Assembly (NCBI RefSeq): GCF_040947875.1
Contig: NZ_JBFRXN010000004.1
Location: 620,001 to 684,000 of the forward strand
DNA: 64,000 nucleotides
Direction: 5' to 3'
From: Pseudomonas sp. MYb118
Lineage (GTDB): Bacteria > Pseudomonadota > Gammaproteobacteria > Pseudomonadales > Pseudomonadaceae
The notes under the pieces are model-generated. The model ran no database searches. It was not told the DNA's origin and saw only the letters and a list, made by a program, of their open reading frames with translations. Below, one piece after another: positions 42,367 through 51,040 of the stretch. The position numbers and the translations under genes are program-made. How positions within the stretch are numbered: position 1 is the first letter of the stretch; the number at the start of each line of letters is the position of its first letter.

Positions 42367-43323
42367 ATGCACACACTGACACGCGACGACATCGAACAGG
42401 CGGCACGCGAGGTCTACAAGGTCATGCCCGCCACCGCGCAGTACGCCTGGCCGTTGCTGGCCGAGCGCCTGGGCTGCACGGTGTGGGTCAAGCATGAAAA
42501 CCACACCCCGACCGGTGCCTTCAAGGTGCGCGGGGGCATCACCTTCATGCACTGGCTCAAGCAGGCGCATCCGGAGGTCAAGGGCATCGTCTCTGCCACC
42601 CGCGGCAACCACGGCCAGAGCGTGGCGCTGGCGGCCACGGCCGTGGGGCTGAGGGCGTTGATCGTGGTGCCGCTGGGTAACTCGGTGGAAAAGAACAACG
42701 CCATGCGCGGCTTTGGCGGCGAAGTGGTCGAGTTTGGTCGCGACTTCGACGAAGCGCGGGAAGAGGCCGCCCGGCTGGCCCAAGCCCACGGCCTGTACCT
42801 GGTGCCACCGTTCCACGGAGAACTGGTCAAGGGCGTGGCCACCTATGCGCTGGAACTGTTCAGCGCCGCGCCGGACCTGCACACCGTCTACGTGCCGATT
42901 GGCTGCGGCTCGGGCATCTGCGCGGTGATCGCCGCCCGCGATGCACTGGGCCTGGACACGCAAGTGGTGGGCGTGGTGTCCACCGAAGCGGCAGCGGCCA
43001 AGTTGTCGTTCGAGGCCGGCAGCCTCTGCGAAACGCCGTCGGCCAATACCTTCGCCGACGGCCTGGCCGTGCGCAAACCCATCCCCGAAGCCTTCGAGCG
43101 TTATCGCACGGGCGCGGCGCGCATCGTCGCCGTCAGCGAAGAACAGATCGCCGAAGCCATGCGCGTGTATTACACCGACACCCACAACCTCGCCGAAGGT
43201 GCCGGCGCTGCGGCACTGGCGGCGCTCATGCAGGAGCAGGGGGCCATGGCCGGGAGGAAGGTGGGGGTGATCCTGTCCGGGGGCAATGTGGATCGCTCGG
43301 TGTATGCGAAGGTGATCGGCTGA
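42367..43323 (+). CDS. Threonine dehydratase-like PLP enzyme
   Basis: A 318-residue fold-type II PLP enzyme of the threonine/serine dehydratase family. The PLP lysine is in NHTPTGAFKVRGG; TRGNHGQSVALAA is the substrate Asn/phosphate loop; PIGCGSGICAVIAARDALG binds the phosphate; the end GVILSGGNVDRSVYAKVIG is typical. It lacks the C-terminal ACT regulatory domain of biosynthetic IlvA, so it is the short catabolic type, converting L-threonine or L-serine (or hydroxy-amino acids) to a keto acid. ATG 42367 has GGGAGG upstream. Confidence 0.88.
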   Translation: MHTLTRDDIEQAAREVYKVMPATAQYAWPLLAERLGCTVWVKHENHTPTGAFKVRGGITFMHWLKQAHPEVKGIVSATRGNHGQSVALAATAVGLRALIVVPLGNSVEKNNAMRGFGGEVVEFGRDFDEAREEAARLAQAHGLYLVPPFHGELVKGVATYALELFSAAPDLHTVYVPIGCGSGICAVIAARDALGLDTQVVGVVSTEAAAAKLSFEAGSLCETPSANTFADGLAVRKPIPEAFERYRTGAARIVAVSEEQIAEAMRVYYTDTHNLAEGAGAAALAALMQEQGAMAGRKVGVILSGGNVDRSVYAKVIG

Positions 43324-43410
43324 CCCACCGGACTTGCCCGACCCGCCAATATCAGTGAAGCTCCCCGCCGTGGAAGGCAACTGTCCGACCGGTTTTCAGG
43401 GAAGGTATGC

Positions 43411-44538
43411 ATGGCATTGAAGGTTTTGGTGATCGGCGGGTACGGGAATTTCGGCAGTATCGTCTGTCAGCATCTGGTGGCGATGCCCGGCATCGAGCTG
43501 GTGGTCTCGGGTCGTGATCCGCGCAAGTTGCAGCGCAAGGTCGATGAACTGAACGCCCAGTCGGGCGGCACCTGCCAAGGTTGGTGTGGCGATGCCATGG
43601 GCACGGCATTCACCGACGTTCTGCGCTCGCTGAACATTCAATTGGTGGTCCACACCGGCGGCCCTTTTCAGGGCCAGTCCTACGCCGTCGCCGAGCACTG
43701 CATCGACGCCGGTGTGAACTACTGCGACCTGTCTGACTGCCGGACCTTCGTCAATGGCATTGGCGTGCTCGATGCCCGGGCGAAAGCGGCGGGCGTGGCG
43801 ATCCTCAGTGGCTGCAGCTCGGTGCCTACGCTGTCGTCGGCGATCATTGACGAACAGCGTCATCGTTTCAAACGCATTGACAGCATCGAACACGGCATTT
43901 CCTCGTCGGCGAAAATGCCGGGGCTGTCGACGGTCGAAGGTGTGCTTGCCTACGCCGGCAAGCCGATCCATCAACTCAAGAACGGCCAGGTGCACGCAGT
44001 GTCGGGCTGGCAAGACCTGACGCTGCGCAAGATGCCCCACCTGGGTCGTCGGCTGCTGGCCAATGTCGATGTCCCTGACATGGATATCTTTGCCGATCGT
44101 TATGGCGCCCATACCTTGAGCTTCAAGGCCGGTTCCGGGCTCAAGCTTGGCGGTATCGCCAACGGCGTGCTGGCCCAGGCCCTGAAGATGGGGATTGTGC
44201 GCGATCATGCCGCGTGGGCTGCCAGGCTGCATCGCTGGGGTCTGTGGTTCGAGCGGTTTGGGGATGGCAAAAGTGCGATGTACATCGACGTTCACGGCAT
44301 CGGTGTGCAAGACCAACCGTTGTCGATGACCGTGCAACTCACGGCGCGCAACGACAAGGGCCCGCAGATCCCCAGCTGTGCGGCGGTGGCACTGGCGGCA
44401 AAAATCGCCCAGGACTACACGCCCGCCAGCGGAGCCCGGCCGTGTGTGGGCGAAATCAGCGTCGACGAATACATGGCCGCCATCAATGACCCGAAGAACC
44501 TGAGCCTGTCCGTGCATTTTTCTGACGAGCAACGCTGA
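43411..44538 (+). CDS. Saccharopine dehydrogenase-like NAD(P)-binding protein
   Basis: A 375-residue oxidoreductase-like protein. The Rossmann start VLVIGGYGNFGSIVCQHLVAMPGIELVVSGRDPRKL and the VVHTGGPFQGQSYAVAEHCIDAGVNYCDLSD segment define the saccharopine dehydrogenase NADP-binding family. The C-terminal part (PEVDM..DIFADRYGAHTLSFKAGSGLKL) has no known catalytic pattern. True lysine-pathway function is unlikely without partner genes. It is 2 bases ahead of a DUF2269 membrane gene, so the two are co-expressed. Confidence 0.82.
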   Translation: MALKVLVIGGYGNFGSIVCQHLVAMPGIELVVSGRDPRKLQRKVDELNAQSGGTCQGWCGDAMGTAFTDVLRSLNIQLVVHTGGPFQGQSYAVAEHCIDAGVNYCDLSDCRTFVNGIGVLDARAKAAGVAILSGCSSVPTLSSAIIDEQRHRFKRIDSIEHGISSSAKMPGLSTVEGVLAYAGKPIHQLKNGQVHAVSGWQDLTLRKMPHLGRRLLANVDVPDMDIFADRYGAHTLSFKAGSGLKLGGIANGVLAQALKMGIVRDHAAWAARLHRWGLWFERFGDGKSAMYIDVHGIGVQDQPLSMTVQLTARNDKGPQIPSCAAVALAAKIAQDYTPASGARPCVGEISVDEYMAAINDPKNLSLSVHFSDEQR

Positions 44539-44540
44539 CC

Positions 44541-45032
44541 ATGCTCTACCTGTGCCTGAAATACCTGCACATCATCGCCGCCATTTTCCTCTTCGGTTTC
44601 GGCATGGGCTCCTACCTGTACCTGATTGCCGCCAGCCGCACCGCCAATCCGCAGGTGATCGCACACGTGGCCAGAATGGTCGTGCGCTTCGACACCTGGA
44701 TCACCACACCGGCCGGTTTCATCCAGATCATCACCGGCTATGCGCTGATCAAACTCGCCGGGCTGCCGCTGAGCACCGATTGGGTGCTGACCGCGCTGAT
44801 CATCTTCCTCTGCGTGGGTTCGCTGTGGCTGCCGGTACTGGTGCTGCAAAAACGCTTGTGCCGGATGGCGTCCAGCGCCGTGGCGACTGGCGAGGCACTG
44901 GATGATGGCTACGCCAGCGTCTACCGCCAATGGTTCTGGCTGGGCGTCGCGGGGTTCGCCGGGATGTTCGTGATCGTGCTGATCATGGTGACGAAGATGA
45001 CGCCGGCGCAGTGGCTCGGGTTGCTGCTGTAG
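44541..45032 (+). CDS. DUF2269-family membrane protein
   Basis: A 163-residue inner-membrane protein with about four hydrophobic segments and the MLYLCLKYLHIIAAIFLFGFGMGSYLYLI start. It carries conserved His and Arg residues (KYLHIIA, VVRFDTWITTPAGFIQIITG). It follows the saccharopine-dehydrogenase-like gene with a 2-base gap. The DUF2269 family often neighbours redox proteins; no activity is established. Confidence 0.82.
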   Translation: MLYLCLKYLHIIAAIFLFGFGMGSYLYLIAASRTANPQVIAHVARMVVRFDTWITTPAGFIQIITGYALIKLAGLPLSTDWVLTALIIFLCVGSLWLPVLVLQKRLCRMASSAVATGEALDDGYASVYRQWFWLGVAGFAGMFVIVLIMVTKMTPAQWLGLLL

Positions 45033-45036
45033 GTCA

Positions 45037-45372
45037 CTAGCTGAACGTGATCGCCCAAGTGATGAACCCGGCAATCGCCGTGGTGCAGGTCAGGGCGACC
45101 AGGAACAGGATGTCGATGAGTTTTTCCATGAGGTGATTGCGCTGGAACTGGCGGGTGCGCAGGGACCAGTAGGACATCAGGGTGGTGATCAGGTACAGGA
45201 TGGCGTTGATCGCCAGCAGGTCATCACCGATGGAGTCGGCACTCTTCAGGGTGCCGACCACCTGGAAAATCCCGATTACGGTGATGCACACGCCGACCAT
45301 GGCGGCCGAGGCGCTGAACACATGCACGCAGATGTCTTCGTTGAGCGTGACGGGCGCCTTCTTTTCGCTCAT
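45037..45372 (-). CDS. Small four-helix membrane protein of the copper cluster
   Basis: A 111-residue inner-membrane protein with hydrophobic segments around residues 17-40, 52-70 and 85-108. It starts MSEKKAPVTLNEDICVHVFSASA and has one Cys and one His near the first helix. I do not recognise the family. It lies 19 bases after the SCO gene on the same strand and is likely the last gene of that operon, so a role with copper or redox partners is possible. Confidence 0.75.
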   Translation of the reverse strand: MSEKKAPVTLNEDICVHVFSASAAMVGVCITVIGIFQVVGTLKSADSIGDDLLAINAILYLITTLMSYWSLRTRQFQRNHLMEKLIDILFLVALTCTTAIAGFITWAITFS

Positions 45373-45391
45373 GTCGGTGTTCCCCGCACTG

Positions 45392-45949
45392 TCACGCCGA
45401 GGCGTCGGACAGTGCCGTGGCGACCTGCTTCTCTATTTCCTTCTCGTCCATGCCTCGTCCGAAATGCTTGAGGTAGCGACCCTGGCTGTCGATCAAAAAC
45501 AGGATAGTCGAGTGGTCCATCATGTACTGGTCGGGTCGATCGCCGGACGGCACTTTCTTGTAGTACACGTGATAGGCGTCGGTGATGCGCACGATTTCCT
45601 GTGGTGAGCCAGTCAGGCCGACGAAGTCGCTGGCGAAGTAGTTGACGTAGGTCTTGAGTTTTTTCGGTGTGTCGCGTTCCGGGTCGATGGTCACGAAGAC
45701 CGGTCGCACGTTGATGCCCTGTTGCTTGAGTTGGCGACTGATGCGGGCCATTTTCGCAAGATCGGTCGGGCAGATGGCCGGGCAGGTCATGAAGCCGAAA
45801 TACAGCAACGCCGGCTGGCCAAAGCTGCGTTCGTTGACGCGCTGGCCGTTCTGGTCGGTCAGTTGGAACGGCCCGCCGACGTCGGTGCGGGTCGCTGCCG
45901 TGGCGGTGGCCGCCAGGCCGGCCAGCAGAAGCGTGATTAACCACTTCAT
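45392..45949 (-). CDS. SCO1/SenC-family copper chaperone/thiol protein
   Basis: A 185-residue exported thioredoxin-fold protein. The signal peptide (MKWLITLLLAGLAATATAA) is followed by the copper-binding CPAIC (Cys56, Cys60) and the distal His146 (MDHST), the complete Cu ligand set. SCO proteins deliver copper or reduce cysteines, typically for the CuA site of cytochrome oxidase. Here it follows a multicopper oxidase and a barrel protein, which suggests service to that oxidase. It begins 3 bases after the barrel gene's stop. Confidence 0.9.
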   Translation of the reverse strand: MKWLITLLLAGLAATATAATRTDVGGPFQLTDQNGQRVNERSFGQPALLYFGFMTCPAICPTDLAKMARISRQLKQQGINVRPVFVTIDPERDTPKKLKTYVNYFASDFVGLTGSPQEIVRITDAYHVYYKKVPSGDRPDQYMMDHSTILFLIDSQGRYLKHFGRGMDEKEIEKQVATALSDASA

Positions 45950-45952
45950 CGA

Positions 45953-47089
45953 TCAGTACCCTCCGGAGTATGTCAGCGCCAGGCCCACCAGTTCGGACAT
46001 TTGCCCGTCCTCTTTCTGGGTGCCAGCAGACAGGCCGAGCTTGAGCTGGCCGGTGATGTTGTAGGTCAGGCTCAGTTCGTTGAGGTAGTCCTGGTGATCG
46101 GCGCCACCGCTGGATTGCCGATGCTTGTCGGTGCGGGTCGCCCCCAGGCTCCAGTCGCCGAAATCGAAGGTCAGCGAGGTGGTCAGGTAGCGGGTGTCAT
46201 TGCCCTTGATCCCGTCTTCGTTGTCGACGTCGGCGAATTCGATGAAGGGCACGATATCGAAATAGCGGCCGGCCAGGGTCGGCTCCAGATCGGTGCTCGG
46301 TTCATAAGCCCAGATGTACCGGGCCGAGGCGATCTTGATGGTCTCGTCATCCTCGCCGGGCGGGTTGGGCTGGGTCGCATCCTTGGCCTGTTTGTTCGAC
46401 ATGAAACCGGCCTGCATCTCCAGGTAAGGCACCGCCGGAATCGCCAGCCAGTTCACGGTCACCGCGTAGGAGTCGAGCTTGCCGGTGTTGGACGGGCCGC
46501 CGTCCTTGCTGGTGAGTTTGTCGCCGTGGCGCAGGTAGGGGCGGCCGAGAAACGAGTTGTCGGCGGTGTAGAGGCTCAGGTTGGGTTCGATCATCCCCAG
46601 CTTCTGGTCGAAAAAACGATACGCCACCGTACCGCCGAGCATGCCGTCCAGATCGTAAGTGCTGACGAAATCCTCGGTGTACAGGCCCGGCGCCTGGTCC
46701 TGGGCGCGGCCGAAGGGCACGTGGTACTTGCCGACCATGAACGCCGAGTTGGCGTTGTTCTGGTAATAGTTGAGGTCGTTGATCACCAGCCCCACATCCT
46801 CGAAAAAGCGCTTCTGCCCAGGCTCGGGCCCGTTGATGGGATTGATCTCGGTGGAGAACTGGATCTGCTGGTCGTGGCTGAAACGGAAGTAAAAGGTCGC
46901 GTTGATGTCGGGGTAGGCGTCGGTGCTGTTGCGATTGCCGCCCTGGGGCGAGTCGGAATGCACGTGGTCATACTGGAAGGTCGCGTCGTAGTCCATGCCG
47001 ACGTTGGGGTATTGCCCGTCATCGGCCAGCGTCGATTCCAGGGCATACACCGAACCCACCAACAACACAGCCAAGCGATAGTTGTACAT
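45953..47089 (-). CDS. Predicted outer-membrane beta-barrel protein of the multicopper oxidase cluster
   Basis: A 378-residue exported protein: a short leader (MYNYRLAVLLVGSVYALES) and then alternating aromatic-polar strands, for example ATFYFRFSHDQQIQFSTE, YRFFDQKLGMIEPNLSLYT and TTSLTFDFGDWSLGATRTD. It ends LALTYSGGY with a terminal aromatic residue, the signal for barrel insertion. It is not a classic OprD or general porin. Lying between the oxidase and SCO genes (gaps of 12 and 3 bases), it may pass metals or substrates. No specific function is assigned. Confidence 0.78.
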   Translation of the reverse strand: MYNYRLAVLLVGSVYALESTLADDGQYPNVGMDYDATFQYDHVHSDSPQGGNRNSTDAYPDINATFYFRFSHDQQIQFSTEINPINGPEPGQKRFFEDVGLVINDLNYYQNNANSAFMVGKYHVPFGRAQDQAPGLYTEDFVSTYDLDGMLGGTVAYRFFDQKLGMIEPNLSLYTADNSFLGRPYLRHGDKLTSKDGGPSNTGKLDSYAVTVNWLAIPAVPYLEMQAGFMSNKQAKDATQPNPPGEDDETIKIASARYIWAYEPSTDLEPTLAGRYFDIVPFIEFADVDNEDGIKGNDTRYLTTSLTFDFGDWSLGATRTDKHRQSSGGADHQDYLNELSLTYNITGQLKLGLSAGTQKEDGQMSELVGLALTYSGGY

Positions 47090-47101
47090 GGCGTGCCCCT
47101 C

Positions 47102-48640
47102 TTACTTGATCAGTGGGCTGGACGCTTTCGGGTCCTGTCCGGTGTTGCGCAGGTAGGAGCACAACTGGTTGTTTTCACCGTACAGCCCGCCCAGGGGTTC
47201 GAGCTTGACCGCCTGCTCGTAATCCTCGGGCTTGACCACCTGGATCGCCTGCATCATGCCGCCGTCCTCGTGTTCGAGGATGTGGCAGTGGTAGACGAAC
47301 TTGCCGAGGATCACCGGGTCGCGAAACGGGATGCGCACGGTGATCGAACCCGTCGCCGGGATGAACACGTTGTCGCGGTAGCCACTGAACTCCACGCGCT
47401 TGCCGTTGATTTCGGTGACCTGGAAATCCACCTGATGGATGTGGAACTGGTGCAGCTCCTGGGACGGGTTGAACAGGCGCCACTCTTCGACATCGCCGAG
47501 CTTGACCGTGGTGTTGACCCGGCCCAGTTCGAAGCGCGTGCCGTTGATCATGAATGCGTTGGAGTCGGTGTCCGAATCCTGGAAGGCGAACTGGCGCGTC
47601 TTGTTCACGGCGATCTTGCTGAAGTCCTCGGCGGGCGGGTAGGCGCTGGTGATCTGTTTGGTCGCCACCGGCGCGCCGCTGGAGCGCAGCACCGCCAGTT
47701 TCGCGGCTGGATACTGGTCGCCCGCCGGCCCGGTGTTGCCCGAGCCGGCTTCGATTTCATAGGTGCCCGCGGGCGGGCCCACCACCAGCACACTGAAACG
47801 GGCTGACGGGCCAATCAGCACCTGGTTGGTATCGACCCGGCGCGTCACGGTGTTGCCGTCCCGGGACAGCACCTGCATTGAGTGGCCATCCTTGATGCGA
47901 ATGCGGAAGTATTGGTTGGCGGCAATGTTGATGAAGTGCCAGAGCTGGGTTTCTCCAGGCTTGATGTCGATGATCGGCACCTCCTGGCCATTGATCGTGC
48001 GAATCGACGGGGCGCTGGTGATGATTTCGCTGGCTACCTTGCCAGTCAGGGTTTTCTGGAAATTGCGCAGCACCAGCACCTGTTCCTTGATGCCCTTGAG
48101 CTCGGGGAAGGGGTCGAGCATGCCGTCGACCAGGATCGGCCCGGCAATACCGGCTGACACCTGGCGCTGCGAACCGCCGTGGAAATGGCTGTGATACCAG
48201 TAGGCGCCGGGGCTGTGCTCTGGCGGCAGTTTGACGTTGTACTCGGCTACCTGATGGGGCTGGGTGAAACGGAAGATGTTGTCACCCTGATCCAGCGGCG
48301 ACACCTGCATGCCGTGGAAATGCAGGTTGGTGATTTCGTCCATGCGGTTGTCCAGGCGGATCGCCATGGTGCCGCCCGGGCGGGTGCGAATCAGCGGCGA
48401 GTCGTAATCACCGTTGAACACCAGCGACACGTAACGCTCGTTGCCCACGTTCACCTGTTGCTCGGCAGCCGTCAGCGTGGCGTGGGTCACGCCGCTGGCA
48501 TCGTAGGTGAATTCCGGGTTCTGGCGCAGCGGTTGGGAGGCGGGGTCAGCGGATTGCCGGGTCGTGCAGGCGGACAGAAATGCCAGTGCAACGACGCTCG
48601 TGAAGAGACTGAAGAGGCGGACGCTTGAAGCTCTGGGCAT
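47102..48640 (-). CDS. Lipid-anchored multicopper oxidase
   Basis: A 512-residue laccase-like oxidase. The lipobox LSAC predicts a lipoprotein. All copper-binding clusters appear: HFHGM, YWYHSHFHG, HQFHIHQVDF and YHCHILEHEDGGMM (type 1 Cys, His and axial Met at the end). It couples oxidation of a metal ion or phenol to reduction of O2 to water. Family uses include copper tolerance (CueO/CopA) and Mn(II) oxidation. There is no Met-rich CueO-like insertion, so Cu(I) oxidation is not specially indicated. It is the first gene of the cluster, with its barrel and SCO partners downstream. Confidence 0.9.
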   Translation of the reverse strand: MPRASSVRLFSLFTSVVALAFLSACTTRQSADPASQPLRQNPEFTYDASGVTHATLTAAEQQVNVGNERYVSLVFNGDYDSPLIRTRPGGTMAIRLDNRMDEITNLHFHGMQVSPLDQGDNIFRFTQPHQVAEYNVKLPPEHSPGAYWYHSHFHGGSQRQVSAGIAGPILVDGMLDPFPELKGIKEQVLVLRNFQKTLTGKVASEIITSAPSIRTINGQEVPIIDIKPGETQLWHFINIAANQYFRIRIKDGHSMQVLSRDGNTVTRRVDTNQVLIGPSARFSVLVVGPPAGTYEIEAGSGNTGPAGDQYPAAKLAVLRSSGAPVATKQITSAYPPAEDFSKIAVNKTRQFAFQDSDTDSNAFMINGTRFELGRVNTTVKLGDVEEWRLFNPSQELHQFHIHQVDFQVTEINGKRVEFSGYRDNVFIPATGSITVRIPFRDPVILGKFVYHCHILEHEDGGMMQAIQVVKPEDYEQAVKLEPLGGLYGENNQLCSYLRNTGQDPKASSPLIK

Positions 48641-48709
48641 GATCGCGACCTACGCTGGTATGACATTTGTCATTCAATGAATCGACACCGGGGCGTTCCG
48701 AGAAGGAGC

Positions 48710-48946
48710 TCAAAGGTGTTTCTTCTCTTCCTTGTCCAGATGTTTGTCTTCCTTGTGCCGCTCTTTATCGAGTTTCTTGGCCTCCTTATTGATGTCCTTG
48801 CCATCCTGCTCGGCATCTTTGTCCAGGTCGCGAACACCGTTGCGGACATCTTTTTCGATATCGTCCTCAGCATTAGCCACACCTGCGTGAGACATCACAG
48901 CGATCGCCATGAGTGACGCAAGGAATATTGTTTTGAGAGATCGCAT
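48710..48946 (-). CDS. Small secreted lysine/aspartate-rich protein
   Basis: A 78-residue precursor: signal peptide MRSLKTIFLASLMAIAVMSHAGVANA and then a mature part of almost only Asp, Glu, Lys and His (DLDKDAEQDGKDINKEAKKLDKERHKEDKHLDKEEKKHL). It looks like a periplasmic charged helix that could bind metal ions or act as a chaperone/buffer. GGAG lies 8 bases before ATG 48946. A frame on the opposite strand (48677-48916) looks hydrophobic only as a shadow of this gene. Confidence 0.75.
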   Translation of the reverse strand: MRSLKTIFLASLMAIAVMSHAGVANAEDDIEKDVRNGVRDLDKDAEQDGKDINKEAKKLDKERHKEDKHLDKEEKKHL

Positions 48947-49211
48947 AGGGAGACTCCATTCGTCGTGAATGGAGTAAAAGTAGTCAGCGTATTTGTAAAT
49001 GAGTTGGATTTCTGACGAGCGGATGGTAACTGTTAGTTGGCTAAGTTGTTTTTGGAAAGTTGAGGAAATTACTTGGGTAATGTCTTTTCGCTGTTATTTA
49101 TTGCGCTTGGATATAGAGGCAATTTCCATAAAGCATTTTAATGCGGATGCGAGTTGGGTGTTTATTAACATCCGCGTGCCATCCGTCAGCTGTTTCATAA
49201 ATGAGAGAGCC
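48947..49211. other. AT-rich intergenic leader, no gene seen
   Basis: The 265 bases between two divergent small envelope genes are clearly richer in A and T than the surroundings (for example ATTTGTAAATGAG, TTATTTATTGCG). This fits promoter regions for both sides. I see no repeat, hairpin or gene; a frame here merges with the next lipoprotein but has no good start. Confidence 0.5.
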
Positions 49212-49493
49212 ATGAACATGATCAAGAAGTGGATGTTGAGTGGTGTCGTCTGTACAACTTTGATCTTCGGTTGTGCCACTCAGGCTGACCAGCCGCATGT
49301 GGACATTGGTGATCGACACGGCAATTTGCGCGATGCCCAGGAGCATATCGTGCAGGCCTGGAAGTTGGTCTCGGACGCCCAGCGTGCCAACGATTCGCGG
49401 CTTGGCGGTCATGCAGCGCGGGCGAAGGACCTGCTCAGCCAGGCCAACGACGAACTGCGCCTGGCGGCGGATACGGCCAACGAGCATGAGTGA
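49212..49493 (+). CDS. Small helical lipoprotein
   Basis: A 93-residue precursor with lipobox IFGCA (Cys near residue 19) after MNMIKKWMLSGVVCTTLIFG. The mature part is a long helix (NLRDAQEHIVQAWKLVSDAQRANDSRLGGHAARAKDLLSQANDELRLAADTANEHE) resembling small DUF-type lipoproteins with coiled-coil character. It is probably attached to the outer membrane. Function is unknown. The start ATG 49212 follows GAGAGAGCC. Confidence 0.75.
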   Translation: MNMIKKWMLSGVVCTTLIFGCATQADQPHVDIGDRHGNLRDAQEHIVQAWKLVSDAQRANDSRLGGHAARAKDLLSQANDELRLAADTANEHE

Positions 49494-49551
49494 AAAAGTT
49501 CGGGGTATGACTCCATGATCGGCCCGACTCATGGAGCCTCCCGTTGCGGAT

Positions 49552-49995
49552 TCAACCCTGCGGCACGACTTTGGCCTCGCTGCCGGAACCTTCGACATAA
49601 ACATTCATGCCTTTGCTCAGCGACGGGTTGATGGGTTGGGTGACCGACACCAGTACACCGCTGTTGGTCCGCACGATGATCTGCTGCGCATCCCGTGGCT
49701 GGTCATATTGTTTCTTCTCCGCATAGTTGCCACCCGCAGCACCGGCAAGTGCCCCGGCAACCATGGCAACATCCCGGCCGGTCCCCCGGCCGATCAAACT
49801 TCCCAGCCCCAGCCCACCCAGCCCCCCTAGTATGGCGCCAACACCACTGTCGTGATTGGTCTGCATTTGGGTTTGGGTGATCTGTTCGATCTTCCCTGAA
49901 CGAATCTCCATCTCGCCGGCACCACCACTTCCCGCATCGAACGGGACACAGGCGGTTATCAGTGAAAGGCTTAACAAGAGTGCGATGGTTTTCAT
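49552..49995 (-). CDS. Glycine-zipper outer-membrane lipoprotein (SlyB/Pcp type)
   Basis: A 147-residue lipoprotein: lipobox ITAC at the leader end, then a glycine-zipper membrane stretch (GVGAILGGLGGLGLGSLIGRGTGRDVAMVAGALAGAAGG) and a compact C-terminal domain (YDQPRDAQQIIVRTNSGVLVSVTQPIN...MNVYVEG). This matches the 17-kDa surface antigen/SlyB family of outer-membrane proteins that stabilise the envelope under stress. It is divergent from the GIY-YIG gene. Confidence 0.88.
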   Translation of the reverse strand: MKTIALLLSLSLITACVPFDAGSGGAGEMEIRSGKIEQITQTQMQTNHDSGVGAILGGLGGLGLGSLIGRGTGRDVAMVAGALAGAAGGNYAEKKQYDQPRDAQQIIVRTNSGVLVSVTQPINPSLSKGMNVYVEGSGSEAKVVPQG

Positions 49996-50163
49996 GGTTG
50001 AACTCCACTTTGGAAGAAGTCGGTCATGTAAAACACTGGTTTACGGTAGACGAAAAATCCTCTGGGGTGGCCATGCTGCGATGAGATCATTTCGGATATG
50101 CTAATGCGCTGTTGCAATGATGATACATATTGATCCCCATCGAACCCGACAAAGGGAGCCCGC

Positions 50164-50982
50164 GTGGTTACATTCAACTTTTTCCTGAGCAGCAAAGGTC
50201 TGGATTTATCGAGAGTGCGCCTTGTCAGGCATCAGGACCAACGCGCGGAACGTGGCAAGACACCCTACGATTTGTGGGTCGCCGATGATGGGCGCTTCGA
50301 GCAATACCAAGCGATTCAAAACCGCGATGTGTTTGGCAATGCTGGTTGGGTGGCATCCTTTGTGGCGACGCCGCTTAACGAAACGCTGTTCGTGGGTCTT
50401 TACCGGGTGGTGGGCCAATCCCTTGTCCCAGCCGAAACGCGTGACCCTGTGACCGGTGAAGATGTCAGCGGCCTGCTCTGGTATGACATGCAACCTGATG
50501 ACAGCCTCGACGACTACAAAGGCCGACTGGTGATCGAGTGGGGGCCGGGTTTGCGCAGTTGGGTGCAACGGGCCGATAACCAGGACAAGAAAGTACTGGA
50601 GATGCGCCGCGTTGCAATCGAGCCGCCGTTTCCGGGATTCGGGTCATTCCGCTGGCCGGTTCGAGAGCTGACCTCCATCCCCGTGTCCTGGCGTACGGCG
50701 CTGTCGGTCGTGCGTGGCGTGTACGCGTTGACCTGCCTTAAAACGGGCAAGCTCTATGTGGGTTCCGCTTATGGGGAGGAGGGTTTCTGGGGCCGCTGGC
50801 TTGAGTATCTCTCCACGGGTCATGGCGGCAATATCGGACTCAAGGCGCTGGAGGAGCATGAGTTCCAGGTCGCGATACTTGAAGTGTCTTCGTCTGCCGC
50901 CGGAGCAACCGAAATTATTGCCAGGGAAGGGGAGTGGAAGGAAAAGCTGCTCACGCGACGGTTTGGTTTGAACATCAATTGA
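50164..50982 (+). CDS. GIY-YIG nuclease-domain protein with a long N-terminal domain
   Basis: A 272-residue protein. The GIY-YIG catalytic domain is at ~185-270: GVYALTCLKTGKLYVGSAYGEEGFWGRWLEYLSTGHGG gives the GIY-like (GVY) and YVG motifs and the Arg of the active site; a Glu later (ATEIIAREGEWKEKLL) can serve as metal ligand. The N-terminal ~180 residues (LSRVRLVRHQDQRAERGKTPYDLW...VIEWGPGLRSWVQRAD) are not a domain I recognise by name. GTG 50164 has GGGAG upstream. It could be a solitary nuclease used in defence or DNA repair, but there is no partner gene nearby. Confidence 0.82.
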   Translation: MVTFNFFLSSKGLDLSRVRLVRHQDQRAERGKTPYDLWVADDGRFEQYQAIQNRDVFGNAGWVASFVATPLNETLFVGLYRVVGQSLVPAETRDPVTGEDVSGLLWYDMQPDDSLDDYKGRLVIEWGPGLRSWVQRADNQDKKVLEMRRVAIEPPFPGFGSFRWPVRELTSIPVSWRTALSVVRGVYALTCLKTGKLYVGSAYGEEGFWGRWLEYLSTGHGGNIGLKALEEHEFQVAILEVSSSAAGATEIIAREGEWKEKLLTRRFGLNIN

Positions 50983-51040
50983 TTGGGTTTGCGTGTGCAG
51001 GTCTGGCATCGAACACAAATTCCGAGTTCACCCCGACCCA

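Noticed and set aside
48677..48916. Hydrophobic 79-residue plus-strand protein
   Set aside because: Its hydrophobicity arises as the complement of Lys/Glu-rich codons in the minus-strand secreted protein, which has the good ribosome site and signal peptide.
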